From contig CAZPMH010000003.1 of the NCBI GenBank assembly GCA_964587815.1, positions 70,569 through 134,568 on the forward strand: a stretch of DNA of 64,000 nt, in the 5' to 3' direction. The stretch is from UBA1672 sp964587815. Lineage in GTDB: Bacteria; Pseudomonadota; Alphaproteobacteria; Micavibrionales; Micavibrionaceae. Shown piece after piece: positions 53,382 to 62,023 of this stretch. The position numbers and the translations under genes were made by a program. The notes under the pieces were generated by a model, which was not told the origin of the DNA, did not search any database, and worked only from the letters and a program-made list of their open reading frames with translations. The stretch's first letter is position 1, and the number at the start of each line of letters is the position of its first letter.

Positions 53382-53815
53382 TCATTTAAAGCTAAATACC
53401 GACCAACGTCAAAATCAGTATGCCCGCCCCAAAACTCCTGATGTGCGGCAACCTGACCGTCCTTATTAAACAGCACTTCACTAACGCCCGAAACCCGAGC
53501 CTTAAAATCAATTTTTTTAAACCCCTCACGCTTTTTTGAAGAGTAAGACATATCCCAAAACATATACCCTCGCCCTTCATGCTGGCTCCATGCGAAGTCA
53601 GAAATACGAACAGACAATCGCTCACAACATGAAAGCCGACGCTCCAGAATTTTTTCCATATCCTGCACACCATGAACGGCATGATAAGGGTCTTGAAACG
53701 CAACACCAGTGTCAACCAGAGACGATAAAAGCGAAACCGAACGCCGGTTAAGCTTCTCCCAAAAGGAAATATAGCACTCCAGACTCTTCTGATATCTTAA
53801 ATTCGGCGCGAACAT
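53378..53815 (-). CDS. NTF2/SnoaL-like domain protein
   Basis: About 145 aa. The sequence CYISFWEKLNRRSVSLLSSL, FQDPYHAVHGVQDMEKILER and HQEFWGGHTDFDVGRYLALN fits the SnoaL-like nuclear-transport-factor-2 fold, a cone-shaped pocket used by varied enzymes and binding proteins. No catalytic assignment is possible. The ATG at 53815 was preferred to a TTG two codons earlier. Confidence 0.75.
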   Translation of the reverse strand: MFAPNLRYQKSLECYISFWEKLNRRSVSLLSSLVDTGVAFQDPYHAVHGVQDMEKILERRLSCCERLSVRISDFAWSQHEGRGYMFWDMSYSSKKREGFKKIDFKARVSGVSEVLFNKDGQVAAHQEFWGGHTDFDVGRYLALND

Positions 53816-53913
53816 ATTCAAACAATATCACGCAATTTCACAAAAGTAGACGCTTCTTTAACACCAAAATATTAATAATATGTAAAATAAATCCGTTTTC
53901 AGCCCGTTTACAG

Positions 53914-53942
53914 TTGAAAAAATGCGTTTTTTTTGATATACT
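53914..53942 (+). promoter_or_regulatory. strong sigma-70-type promoter of carD
   Basis: TTGAAA and TATACT are separated by exactly 17 bases. Transcription would start near 53949 and leave a 5' untranslated leader of about 128 bases before the carD ATG. It is one of the best promoter matches in the window. Confidence 0.7.
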
Positions 53943-53985
53943 CTTATTAATACTTAGTAATAACAATCGTTGTAAACCTACGGGC

Positions 53986-54013
53986 AGCAACCTTTTGGAA
54001 GAAATTGGTTGCT
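53986..54013 (+). promoter_or_regulatory. hairpin in the carD leader
   Basis: AGCAACC and GGTTGCT form a perfect seven-base-pair stem with a 14-base loop, followed by CATTTATTTTG. It sits between the promoter and the start codon of carD. It could be an attenuator-like or stabilising element; the T-run is interrupted, so it is not a clear terminator. Confidence 0.5.
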
Positions 54014-54040
54014 CATTTATTTTGTGAATAACGATACACT

Positions 54041-54060
54041 AAGTAAACATAAATTTACTT
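54041..54060 (+). promoter_or_regulatory. second leader hairpin beside the carD ribosome-binding site
   Basis: AAGTAAA and TTTACTT pair over seven bases around a six-base loop and end just before AGGAAGG, the carD Shine-Dalgarno. An all-A/T stem near the ribosome-binding site could make translation sensitive to temperature or to bound factors; this is inference. Confidence 0.4.
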
Positions 54061-54076
54061 TAGGAAGGTAGTAAAT

Positions 54077-54631
54077 ATGGCTAATGATAATTTCGATTTT
54101 AAAGCAGGTGATAACGTTGTATATCCCGCTCACGGCGTAGGCCAAATCGAAGGGGTGGAAACGCAAACAATTGCGGGCATGGAGATTAAACTCTATGTAG
54201 TAAGTTTTACAAGCGAGCGCATGCGCTTAAAAATTCCGGTAGGAAAAGCAGAAACATCCGGCTTGCGTAAGTTGAGCTCAAGCGAGCGTCTTGATGATGC
54301 GCTTGAAACACTTAAAGGTCGTTCACGTGTAAGACGCACAATGTGGAGCCGTCGCGCACAGGAATATGAAACAAAAATCAATTCCGGCGACCCTGTCTCA
54401 ATTGCAGAAGTCCTTCGTGACTTAAAGCGTAGCAACGACAAGAATGAGCAATCTTACAGCGAGCGTCAGATTTACCAATCTGCACTAGAGCGTTTGGCAC
54501 GTGAAGTCGCTGCTGTTGATGACATCACAGAAGATTCTGCGACAGAAAAGCTAGAAGATTTGCTTGGTAAAATGGCAAGCTCTTCTGCAAATACAGATAA
54601 GTCTGAAAAAGAAACGGCAAAAGCGGCCTAA
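54077..54631 (+). CDS. carD: CarD-family transcriptional regulator
   Basis: A 184-aa CarD/CdnL-type protein. The N-terminal Tudor-like RNA-polymerase interaction domain reads FKAGDNVVYPAHGVGQIEGV and YVVSFTSERMRLKIPVGKAE. The helical C-terminal part includes RSRVRRTMWSRRAQEYETKI, containing the conserved Trp that contacts the promoter bubble, and EVLRDLKRSNDKNEQSYSER. It stabilises RNA polymerase open complexes, especially at rRNA promoters. AGGAAGG lies close before the ATG. A promoter, structured leader and terminator make it a single-gene unit. Confidence 0.95.
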   Translation: MANDNFDFKAGDNVVYPAHGVGQIEGVETQTIAGMEIKLYVVSFTSERMRLKIPVGKAETSGLRKLSSSERLDDALETLKGRSRVRRTMWSRRAQEYETKINSGDPVSIAEVLRDLKRSNDKNEQSYSERQIYQSALERLAREVAAVDDITEDSATEKLEDLLGKMASSSANTDKSEKETAKAA

Positions 54632-54657
54632 ACTTATCAACACTGTGAATAACTTTG

Positions 54658-54699
54658 AACACCTTGAGAGGGATATCTTTTCAAGGTGTTTAATTTTTT
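54658..54699 (+). terminator. rho-independent terminator of carD
   Basis: AACACCTTGA pairs with TCAAGGTGTT around a 13-base loop, followed by TAATTTTTTG. It starts 27 bases after the carD stop. Confidence 0.88.
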
Positions 54700-54788
54700 G
54701 TATACTTAGAAAGACTTAAGGCAGTTTCTTGCCGACACCCCATAATAAAATTGTTTTTTAAAAAGCAAAATTTGCAAGTGATATACAC

Positions 54789-55616
54789 GTGACTTATCAA
54801 CACATCGCAAAAGACGCTCGTTTTACCAATTTAGGCCAAGCACAACGCATATGGCTCATACCCGCAATTCACGGCAACATACACGCACTCTGTAACCTAC
54901 ATGACACAATAATCAATGATATTACCCCAGGTGACCGCATTATTTATGCAGGAAATGCTATTGGGCACGGTGAACATTCAGTAGAAACAATTGATGAAAT
55001 GCTGTACTTCCGCCGCGCCGTTCTGGCAAAGCCGGGAATAATTCCAACAGACCTAATCTATCTTCGCGGCGCTCAAGAGGAAATGCTGCAAAAGGTCGTA
55101 CAATTACAATTCGCGCCTGAACCGACAAAAACATTGTTTTGGATGTACAAAAACGGCTTACAGGAAACATTAAGGTCTTACGGCATCGATCCTGAAACAG
55201 GTATAAACGCGTGTAAACAAGGTATGGTCGGCATCTCAAAATGGTCTCAAAAGCTGCGTGAAACAATGAAGTCCTATCCCGGCCATGAATCTCTGGCAAC
55301 CGCACTGGTCAGGGCCGCAATTTTCGATACCAACCCTGAATATTCCATGTTGTTTGTAAATGCAGGAATCGATACGGAAAAGCCACTGAATGATCAACAA
55401 GATAATTTTTGGTGGGCGTCCAAAAAGTTCGATCAATTCCAATCACCTTATGCGCCTTTCGACAAGGTGGTTCGCGGATACGACCCCGAACATAAGGGCG
55501 TTGAATATAACTGTATCAAAGCAACAGCAGACAATTCATGTGGATTCGGCGGACCGCTGACGTGTACGGGCTTTGCACCCAATGGCGAGATATTCGACCA
55601 AGTCACATGCCACTAA
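54789..55616 (+). CDS. degenerate PPP-type metallophosphatase (likely pseudoenzyme)
   Basis: A 275-aa protein with the order of motifs of bacterial PPP serine/threonine phosphatases, but with the metal ligands replaced. GDIHGN is PAIHGNIHAL (Asp to Ala), GDYIDRG is AGNAIGHG (both Asp lost), LRGNHEEM is LRGAQEEM (Asn-His to Ala-Gln), VHAG is VNAG, and VHGHTP is VRGYDP. The conserved hydrophobic frame around each motif remains. It probably binds a partner or ligand and does not hydrolyse phosphate. The start is GTG; no ATG fits better. The carD terminator separates it from carD. Confidence 0.8.
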   Translation: MTYQHIAKDARFTNLGQAQRIWLIPAIHGNIHALCNLHDTIINDITPGDRIIYAGNAIGHGEHSVETIDEMLYFRRAVLAKPGIIPTDLIYLRGAQEEMLQKVVQLQFAPEPTKTLFWMYKNGLQETLRSYGIDPETGINACKQGMVGISKWSQKLRETMKSYPGHESLATALVRAAIFDTNPEYSMLFVNAGIDTEKPLNDQQDNFWWASKKFDQFQSPYAPFDKVVRGYDPEHKGVEYNCIKATADNSCGFGGPLTCTGFAPNGEIFDQVTCH

Positions 55617-55638
55617 CTACAGCTAAAAACTTAGTTAG
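55613..55638. terminator. possible bidirectional stem between convergent genes
   Basis: CTAACTA and TAGTTAG form a seven-base stem spanning the stops of the pseudophosphatase and M48 genes. It is A/T-rich and lacks a strong T-run, so terminator activity is uncertain. Confidence 0.3.
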
Positions 55639-57100
55639 CGACAACCAGCTTGTAAAGGCGGCCTGAAATCACGCCCTCATTCGCGCCGAGGCCGTTCAGC
55701 ACACGAAAACGATCTTCCTTGAAATCATCTTGCGCCATGCGTGATGCCATACTCGAAACTGTATCCCCCGCGCGCGCTTGAACAACTTTAATACGATAAG
55801 GCTTAATCTTAGACCTCGCCTGAGCAGAAAGCCGTTCAAACGAAAAAGCCGCACGCTTAAAACTTTCATCAATTGAACGAGAATATGCCCCCGGCATAAA
55901 GAACTGAAAGCGAACAATTTGCGTTGGCGTCCATTCAATCGTGACCAGACGCATATCACGGACTGAGCCGTTGACACGCCCGCGCGTCAAAACCGTTGCA
56001 GCATCCATGCCGTTAATTTTAACACGTTCTACATTCGATGCATCCTGTCCTTGCAACCAAACATCACGCAAATAGGTAAGCGCATCATATTGGTTTTTAT
56101 TCCCGCCAATATCAAAAACAATCAATGTCCCGTTTTCAGCAGTGGCTAAAACCTTATCAGGTTGATTGATCAGCTGAAAACCGTTCGGCACCTCAAACGC
56201 AAATCCGATTTCAGTGTGATAAAAAGATTGGCCACGAATAAGGCCTTGCTTCGCACTACTGCCATATGTAATGCCATCAATTTTACGCAAATAAACATCA
56301 CGATTAATAATTCCTGTCACAGGAAATTGGCCTGCCTCAATTTGCGTCCGTCGAACGCGTTCATCCGTTGCAGGGTGCGTTGAAAGATATGCTGAACCTA
56401 ACTGCTGCTGACGTTTATTGATCTTATTATCAAGATCTTTCTCGGCCTGCAGATTGGACAAGAACCCTGACATGCCATAGGGGTCATACCCCGCGCGCAT
56501 CAAATATCGTATGCCAAGGCTATCTGATTCATTCTCCTGCGCACGGGAATAGGATTTAAGATACAAATCCGTACCAACCCCCAAAGCCTCCGACACACCC
56601 GAAGACCCGATCACAGCAGAAAGAATAGTTGCCCCGACAGTCGTCGCAACTCCGCGTGAATATCGTTCTGCAGAATGACGCCCCGTAATATGCCCGGCCT
56701 CATGTCCTAAAACGGCCGCTATCTCCGCTTCGGTATTAGACAAGGCCATCAAGCCGCGCGTCAGGTAAATATACCCGCCGGGCAAAGCAAACGCATTAAT
56801 CATCGGATCATCCAGCAAGAAAAACTTATACTCAACATCCGGCCGCTCCGTATCGGCAACAATTTTAGCTCCGATTTTATCGATATATCGCCGCAGCTCT
56901 TGGTTATCATACAAGCCATACTGTTTTAAAATTTTCTCATGTTCTTGCGCGCCGATGCTGTTCTCTTGTGCAGGCGACATCAGTGCAGTAAACTGCGACT
57001 TCCCTGTTGCAGGGTTGGTTGTGCATCCCGCCAAAAGACTGGCCATAAGGACAAGAAGCAGGCACGAGGTTTTATGATTTATCAAAAAATTCAAGGGCAT
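55631..57100 (-). CDS. M48-family metalloprotease lipoprotein with LysM-like tail
   Basis: A 489-aa protein. A signal peptide ends in the lipobox LLAGC (Cys26), so it is lipid-anchored. The zinc site is LGHEAGHITGRH (HEXXH, residues 133-137), with the third ligand expected in NESDSLGIRYLMRAGYD. LPGGYIYLTRGLMALSNTEA is typical of BepA/LoiP-like proteases, which act in outer-membrane quality control. The C-terminal 50 residues resemble a LysM module (VVQARAGDTVSSMASRMAQD). The start overlaps the divergent thermonuclease gene by 27 bases. Confidence 0.9.
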   Translation of the reverse strand: MPLNFLINHKTSCLLLVLMASLLAGCTTNPATGKSQFTALMSPAQENSIGAQEHEKILKQYGLYDNQELRRYIDKIGAKIVADTERPDVEYKFFLLDDPMINAFALPGGYIYLTRGLMALSNTEAEIAAVLGHEAGHITGRHSAERYSRGVATTVGATILSAVIGSSGVSEALGVGTDLYLKSYSRAQENESDSLGIRYLMRAGYDPYGMSGFLSNLQAEKDLDNKINKRQQQLGSAYLSTHPATDERVRRTQIEAGQFPVTGIINRDVYLRKIDGITYGSSAKQGLIRGQSFYHTEIGFAFEVPNGFQLINQPDKVLATAENGTLIVFDIGGNKNQYDALTYLRDVWLQGQDASNVERVKINGMDAATVLTRGRVNGSVRDMRLVTIEWTPTQIVRFQFFMPGAYSRSIDESFKRAAFSFERLSAQARSKIKPYRIKVVQARAGDTVSSMASRMAQDDFKEDRFRVLNGLGANEGVISGRLYKLVVAN

Positions 57101-57994
57101 ATAAAAACATGGCTTATGTTGATTGTGTTTCTGTTGTCATTTTATACCACAACAACGAACGCGCAAGACGCGATGTTCCCCAAAAGTGAATTTGAAGGGC
57201 TAAGATTCACATCAGCGGCCAGAGTAACCGAAGTGATTGACCCGCTCACCCTACGTTTGCATGATGGAAAAACAGTGCGCCTCATAGGTTTGGATATCCC
57301 TGATTTAAATTTTCATGATCCCGGTGACTTATCCGTTACGGCACAAAAAATCCTAAGTGACTTTCTTTTAAATCAAGATGTTAAAGTCTATCAAACCGCC
57401 TCACCAAAAGCAGGACGTAAAAATCGCATGGGGCACGACCTCGCACATATTGAAAAGAAAGATGACGGAACATGGGTTCAGGGCATGTTAATCAGCCTTG
57501 GCCTAGCGCGCGTACGCACGCAGAAAAACAACACCGAACTAAACAGTGAAATGCTGGAACTGGAAAAAACCGCACGCAACAACGAACAGGGCCTTTGGGA
57601 TATAGAGGAGTATAAATTACTCTCTCCTGAAACTGCTGAAGCAAAAATCGGATCATACCAAATCATCGAAGGCATCGTTCAAAAAGTCGGATCGAGCAAG
57701 AATACTTTGTTTTTAAACTTTGGCGCGAATTGGCGGGACGATTTTACGATTTCCTTAGAAAGGTCAATCATCCGCGAGCTCAGCCGTAGCGGCTATAACC
57801 CACGCGAATGGAGCGGACAAAAGGTGCGTGTTCGCGGCTGGCTTGAATCCTATAACGGCCCACACATAAAGTTAGACCACACTGAACGCCTCGAATATCT
57901 AGGCCGCAATCAAAAACCAGTCGATGCACAGACTGAAAAAATCATTCCGAAAAAAACAAAACCCGGCTCTGCTCTTCCGGCCTTGAATGATTAG
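57074..57994 (+). CDS. secreted thermonuclease-like (SNase) protein
   Basis: A 306-aa protein. The signal peptide (WLMLIVFLLSFYTTTTNAQ) leads to an SNase domain at about residues 45-170: AARVTEVIDPLTLRLHDGKT, VRLIGLDIPDL, LISLGLARVRTQKNN, LEKTARNNEQGLWD. Catalytic Arg/Glu positions of staphylococcal nuclease are only partly matched, so activity is uncertain. The C-terminal part (QIIEGIVQKVGSSKNTLFLN, WSGQKVRVRGWLESYNGPHI) resembles an OB-fold. GAGG lies before the ATG. A later ATG at 57116 would avoid the overlap with the M48 gene but weakens the signal peptide. Confidence 0.83.
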   Translation: MIYQKIQGHIKTWLMLIVFLLSFYTTTTNAQDAMFPKSEFEGLRFTSAARVTEVIDPLTLRLHDGKTVRLIGLDIPDLNFHDPGDLSVTAQKILSDFLLNQDVKVYQTASPKAGRKNRMGHDLAHIEKKDDGTWVQGMLISLGLARVRTQKNNTELNSEMLELEKTARNNEQGLWDIEEYKLLSPETAEAKIGSYQIIEGIVQKVGSSKNTLFLNFGANWRDDFTISLERSIIRELSRSGYNPREWSGQKVRVRGWLESYNGPHIKLDHTERLEYLGRNQKPVDAQTEKIIPKKTKPGSALPALND

Positions 57995-58042
57995 AAAATA
58001 GCGTTACTGTGTACCTGAACGTTGTAACAATAAAGAACAAAA

Positions 58043-59110
58043 ATGATCGCGGAACCATCAGAGTCAGAAGCAGATAAAGCAACCTTGCCGCAGACAAGAG
58101 CAAGGCGCACGCCCCTGCTTGATTTGTTTCCGCCAACCACCCCCTACTCCAGCGGCTTTCTCTCCGTTGATGACATACACGACATATATTGGGAACAAAG
58201 CGGCAATCCGCACGGCATACCTATCGTTCTGTTCCATGGCGGCCCCGGTGCAGGCGCAAGCCCCATCCACCGTCGTTTCTTCGACCCTGATTTTTTTCGC
58301 ATTATTATTTTCGACCAGCGCGGCGCAGGGCGCTCCCACCCGTTGGGCTGCCTTGAAAACAACACTACGGAACACCTTATTTCTGACATCGAAAAACTGC
58401 GTCTCCACCTCAACATTGATAAATGGCACATCTTTGGTGGATCTTGGGGAAGCACTCTCGCGCTGACATATGCGAAACAATACCCGAACAGATGTTTAAG
58501 CATGATTTTGCGCGGCATATTTCTATGCGAAGAAAAAGAAATCGATTGGTTTCTCTACGGCATGAAAAACATCTTCCCCGAAGCATGGGAACAATTCGCA
58601 GGCTTTATCCCGTCAGATGAACAAGACGATTTACTGACTGCCTACTACACAAGACTAACTGATAAAGATAATCCCGAAACACAAATCGAAGCTGCCGTCA
58701 GATGGAGTTTGTATGAAGGAGCTTGCTCATCACTCATGCCAAATTACGAAACCATCACAACAGATGAACAAAAGCAACACGCCCTCGCCCTTGCCCGTAT
58801 CGAAGCGCACTACTTTAAATTCGAAAAAATCAAACGAGAAAACTCGCTTTTAAACGACATCGATACGTTCCGCAAAATCCCAACAACCATTGTGCAAGGG
58901 CGTTACGACATCATCTGCCCGATTTTCACTGCGAATACTTTACATCAGCACTGGCCGGAAGCAGATTACATCGTCGTGCCTGATGCAGGGCACTCTGCAC
59001 TTGACGCGCCCCTGCGTTCACGGTTAATAGAGGCAACTGAAACTTTAAAATCATTTTCAGAAACATTGCTGCACGACAAAACAGCAGAAAAGAAAACAGA
59101 CAAAGGGTAA
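58043..59110 (+). CDS. pip: prolyl aminopeptidase (proline iminopeptidase)
   Basis: A 355-aa alpha/beta hydrolase of family S33 that removes N-terminal proline from peptides. The oxyanion motif is VLFHGGPGAGASPIHRRFFD, the nucleophile FGGSWGSTLALTYA, Asp in VQGRYDIICP and His in PDAGHSALD. FDQRGAGRSHPLG is diagnostic of the family. It starts 48 bases after the nuclease gene and ends two bases before pgk. Confidence 0.95.
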   Translation: MIAEPSESEADKATLPQTRARRTPLLDLFPPTTPYSSGFLSVDDIHDIYWEQSGNPHGIPIVLFHGGPGAGASPIHRRFFDPDFFRIIIFDQRGAGRSHPLGCLENNTTEHLISDIEKLRLHLNIDKWHIFGGSWGSTLALTYAKQYPNRCLSMILRGIFLCEEKEIDWFLYGMKNIFPEAWEQFAGFIPSDEQDDLLTAYYTRLTDKDNPETQIEAAVRWSLYEGACSSLMPNYETITTDEQKQHALALARIEAHYFKFEKIKRENSLLNDIDTFRKIPTTIVQGRYDIICPIFTANTLHQHWPEADYIVVPDAGHSALDAPLRSRLIEATETLKSFSETLLHDKTAEKKTDKG

Positions 59111-59112
59111 AC

Positions 59113-60333
59113 ATGCAATTTCAGACACTCAAAGATTTAGATTTGAAAAACAAAACTATTTTAATGCGCGCTGATCTGAACGTTCCCCGCCAAAATAACA
59201 AAGTCACCGACACTACGCGAATTGACCGTTTAAAGCCAACCATTGATTTTTTGCGGGAGGCAGGAGCTAAAATCCTTATCCTCTCTCACTTTGGCCGTCC
59301 CGAAGGCGAAAGAAACCCGCAAATGTCTTTGGCATTTTTAACCCAGACCTTAGAAGAATGCTGGGAAGCGCCTGTTTCATTTTGCCCCGACTGTATCGGA
59401 GACAATGCCGAAAACACGGCCAAAAACGCGAAAGCAGGCGATATCATCATTTTAGAAAATGTCCGCTTTCACAAGGGTGAAAAAGCCAACGATCCTGATT
59501 TTGCTGCATCTTTGGCAAAACTCGCAGACATATATGTCAACGACGCCTTTTCAGTCTCGCACCGTGCACATGCATCGACACAAGGCATCACTGCACATCT
59601 TCCATCTGCGGCAGGCTTGCTTATGGAACAAGAACTAAACGCCCTAAGCGCAGCACTTAACACACCTGAAAAGCCTGTCCTCGCAGTCGCAGGTGGCTCT
59701 AAAATTTCAACGAAGCTCGGCGTTTTGAAAAATCTCGTACAACGTGTCGATTATCTTGTGCTTGGCGGCGGCATGGCGAACACATTCATCAATGCAAAAG
59801 GTGTGGATATGGGCCGCTCACTTTGCGAAAAAGACATGGCCGATACCGCAAAGGAAATTATGAACACCGCCGAAAAACACGGCTGTGAAATTATTATTCC
59901 CAAAGACGTTGTCGTTGCGAAAGAACTCAAAAAAGACGCCGATCATCAGACCGTATCAATCAAAGCCATTCCCGAAGATGCAATGGCCATCGATATCGGT
60001 GAAGAAACAGCTAGCTACATCGAAGAAAAAGTAAGGCAATGCAAAACAATCGTATGGAACGGCCCGATGGGTGTATTTGAAATTCCGCCTTTTGATACAG
60101 GAACAAACACGGTTGCCCGCGCAGTAGCTGCGCACACAAAAACATCAGACTGCATCAGCGTCGCAGGTGGCGGAGATACGATCTCAGCATTAGAAAACGC
60201 TGGGTGCATTGATGATTTTACCTACATCTCAACCGCAGGCGGTGCTTTTCTCGAATGGATGGAAGGTAAAGAATTGCCTGGCGTTGCTGCTCTCACCACG
60301 AATGCAGAAGAACCTGTTAAACACCCCGCGTAA
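59113..60333 (+). CDS. pgk: phosphoglycerate kinase
   Basis: A 406-aa glycolytic enzyme making ATP from 1,3-bisphosphoglycerate. The 3-PG site is ILMRADLNVPRQNNKVTDTT with LSHFGRPEGERN and FSVSHRAHAST. The hinge and nucleotide site hold AGGSKISTKLGVLKNL, WNGPMGVFEIPPFDTGT and the phosphate loop VAGGGDTISALENAG. GGG lies just before the ATG. No gap or fba neighbours are present. Confidence 0.98.
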   Translation: MQFQTLKDLDLKNKTILMRADLNVPRQNNKVTDTTRIDRLKPTIDFLREAGAKILILSHFGRPEGERNPQMSLAFLTQTLEECWEAPVSFCPDCIGDNAENTAKNAKAGDIIILENVRFHKGEKANDPDFAASLAKLADIYVNDAFSVSHRAHASTQGITAHLPSAAGLLMEQELNALSAALNTPEKPVLAVAGGSKISTKLGVLKNLVQRVDYLVLGGGMANTFINAKGVDMGRSLCEKDMADTAKEIMNTAEKHGCEIIIPKDVVVAKELKKDADHQTVSIKAIPEDAMAIDIGEETASYIEEKVRQCKTIVWNGPMGVFEIPPFDTGTNTVARAVAAHTKTSDCISVAGGGDTISALENAGCIDDFTYISTAGGAFLEWMEGKELPGVAALTTNAEEPVKHPA

Positions 60334-60339
60334 GATGTC

Positions 60340-61452
60340 TTAGCTATTCAAAATCTGACGTGCCAATTCGCAACTGGCCTTGTCGTAGTATGCCATAGCC
60401 TTCTTAACACCATCTGTTCCCGTAACTTCACCGTCATTGAACATTGGTACGATCAGGGTATAAAGAGACACAAAGTCCTGCTTTTGAAAACCATAGCCCT
60501 TAGCAATCAAAGCCAATAGCTGCCCACTAGGTTGATTTAAAGCCTGCTCAATTTTCTTCAATGGCAACTCGGTATGAACGCTTAGCTGAATAGCAAAGAA
60601 ACGAGATTGCTTTCGCCGCAATGCCCCCATCAAAGAGGTGAGATTCAACAAACCACGCTCTTTTGCAGCTCTTGCCGTGCTGTACAAATCATCATCTGAC
60701 ACGGCACCGCCGTTAAAGCTCGTCCCTTCAAATTCTTCAATAACCGAATCAACGGCATCTTGAACGTCTGCAGGCGCATCACCATCATTAAAGTGCTGAG
60801 TAATGAATTCCTTCACCTGCTGACCGACATGCGCATAAAGAGCAAGCGCCAAGTCACGCTCCACCTCTTCTCTACGGAGCAATGGCAACGCAAGAGTATC
60901 ATGCCCTTGTGCAAGGTTTGACAACGCGACAAGCGCGCCTTCGTTAAGAATGATACCGTCATTCTCGACTAAATTAAGCGCTGTATCAAAATCACCTGTA
61001 TCAACAAGCGCGCCTATAACTTGGTCTGTCAGGCTCTTACGCTGTGCAATCACACGCCAATATTCTGCCGTGCGTGACTTGATGATATACATTAGGTCAA
61101 ATTCGCATAAAGCATCACTGCTCCGTAACACAGGCTCCGCCACACGAATATCATCATTCGTAAGCTGCAAAACCAACCGAAGCGGCACATTTTCTATCGT
61201 TGAAAGCTTTTCCGAAATCGCAATACGCAAATCAATTTCCGCCTGACGCATCAAATCAATTAAGACGTCTGCGATAAGCTCACTTTCGCGGACCGAAACA
61301 TCCACGGAAAGCATACTACCAATTTCAGATGATAACTCTATACGTGACGACGCACTTTTATCGCGCGCCAAATCAAAAAGTTTTTGAACATGCGCTACAT
61401 CGCCGAAAAATATTCCGGCACTAGACATCGTACCTGTCGTTCTTAAATTCAT
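60340..61452 (-). CDS. DUF2336 domain protein
   Basis: A 370-aa mostly helical protein of the alphaproteobacterial DUF2336 family: DVAHVQKLFDLARDKSASSR, VSVRESELIADVLIDLMRQA, EIDLRIAISEKLSTIENVPL, RLVLQLTNDDIRVAEPVLRS. The C-terminal third has the typical RKQSRFFAIQLSVHTELPLK. The repeats look HEAT-like. No enzymatic motif, signal peptide or membrane helix is present. GGGG lies eight bases before the ATG. Function unknown. Its stop lies six bases from the convergent pgk stop. Confidence 0.85.
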   Translation of the reverse strand: MNLRTTGTMSSAGIFFGDVAHVQKLFDLARDKSASSRIELSSEIGSMLSVDVSVRESELIADVLIDLMRQAEIDLRIAISEKLSTIENVPLRLVLQLTNDDIRVAEPVLRSSDALCEFDLMYIIKSRTAEYWRVIAQRKSLTDQVIGALVDTGDFDTALNLVENDGIILNEGALVALSNLAQGHDTLALPLLRREEVERDLALALYAHVGQQVKEFITQHFNDGDAPADVQDAVDSVIEEFEGTSFNGGAVSDDDLYSTARAAKERGLLNLTSLMGALRRKQSRFFAIQLSVHTELPLKKIEQALNQPSGQLLALIAKGYGFQKQDFVSLYTLIVPMFNDGEVTGTDGVKKAMAYYDKASCELARQILNS

Positions 61453-61693
61453 AATTTTTGCCCCACAATCACTATGTTATGTTGACGTTACGTTTACAAA
61501 TACACAGTGAAGAAAATATTCTATTTTCAAAATAAATACCTTTTACAGTATTCACCTACAAAGTATAGCAACCAAATATTATGAAGACGTTAACAAATGA
61601 GACATTTTGCTAAAAATTTAGTAAATGGTTTCTTAATGTTTAATATGCTAATATAAAAATATAATTATAGAGACTTATAATAAGGATCAGACA

Positions 61694-61975
61694 ATGGCAG
61701 CACCTCTATCAGGCGCAGGACAACAGCAACAAATCCCACTAACACAAGCGCTACAGCCCGTCAGCGATGATCAAACGCGTGTAACACGCCAAGAAGATCA
61801 ACAGGCGCGCGACAATCAAATTCAAGCAAGAAACGCGCAGGCTGCGCCATCGCAGGAAACAAACACGAACGATGCTCAACAGTTTCAACGTGAAAACTTA
61901 AATGTTGTAAATACTGATTTACAACAAGCCTCCCCAACACAAGACAGAGGGTCTTTGGTCGATATCACGATTTAA
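61694..61975 (+). CDS. small Gln-rich disordered protein
   Basis: A 93-aa protein with about one in five residues Gln and many Asn, Asp, Ala and Thr (GQQQQIPLTQALQPVSDDQT, NTNDAQQFQRENLNVVNTDL). It has no cysteine, signal peptide or membrane helix and is predicted to be disordered. AAGGA lies seven bases before the ATG and a strong terminator follows, so it looks like a real, separately expressed gene. No family recognised. The 241-base gap to the divergent DUF2336 gene is very AT-rich and probably holds both promoters. Confidence 0.65.
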   Translation: MAAPLSGAGQQQQIPLTQALQPVSDDQTRVTRQEDQQARDNQIQARNAQAAPSQETNTNDAQQFQRENLNVVNTDLQQASPTQDRGSLVDITI

Positions 61976-61998
61976 AAGATATAAGAAATAAGAGAACG

Positions 61999-62023
61999 AG
62001 CCTCCACGATGGAGGCTTTTTTA
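61999..62023 (+). terminator. rho-independent terminator after the Gln-rich gene
   Basis: AGCCTCC and GGAGGCT form a seven-base GC-rich stem with a five-base loop, followed by TTTTTTA. It lies 24 bases after the Gln-rich gene. The T-run overlaps the end of the convergent amn gene. Confidence 0.92.
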
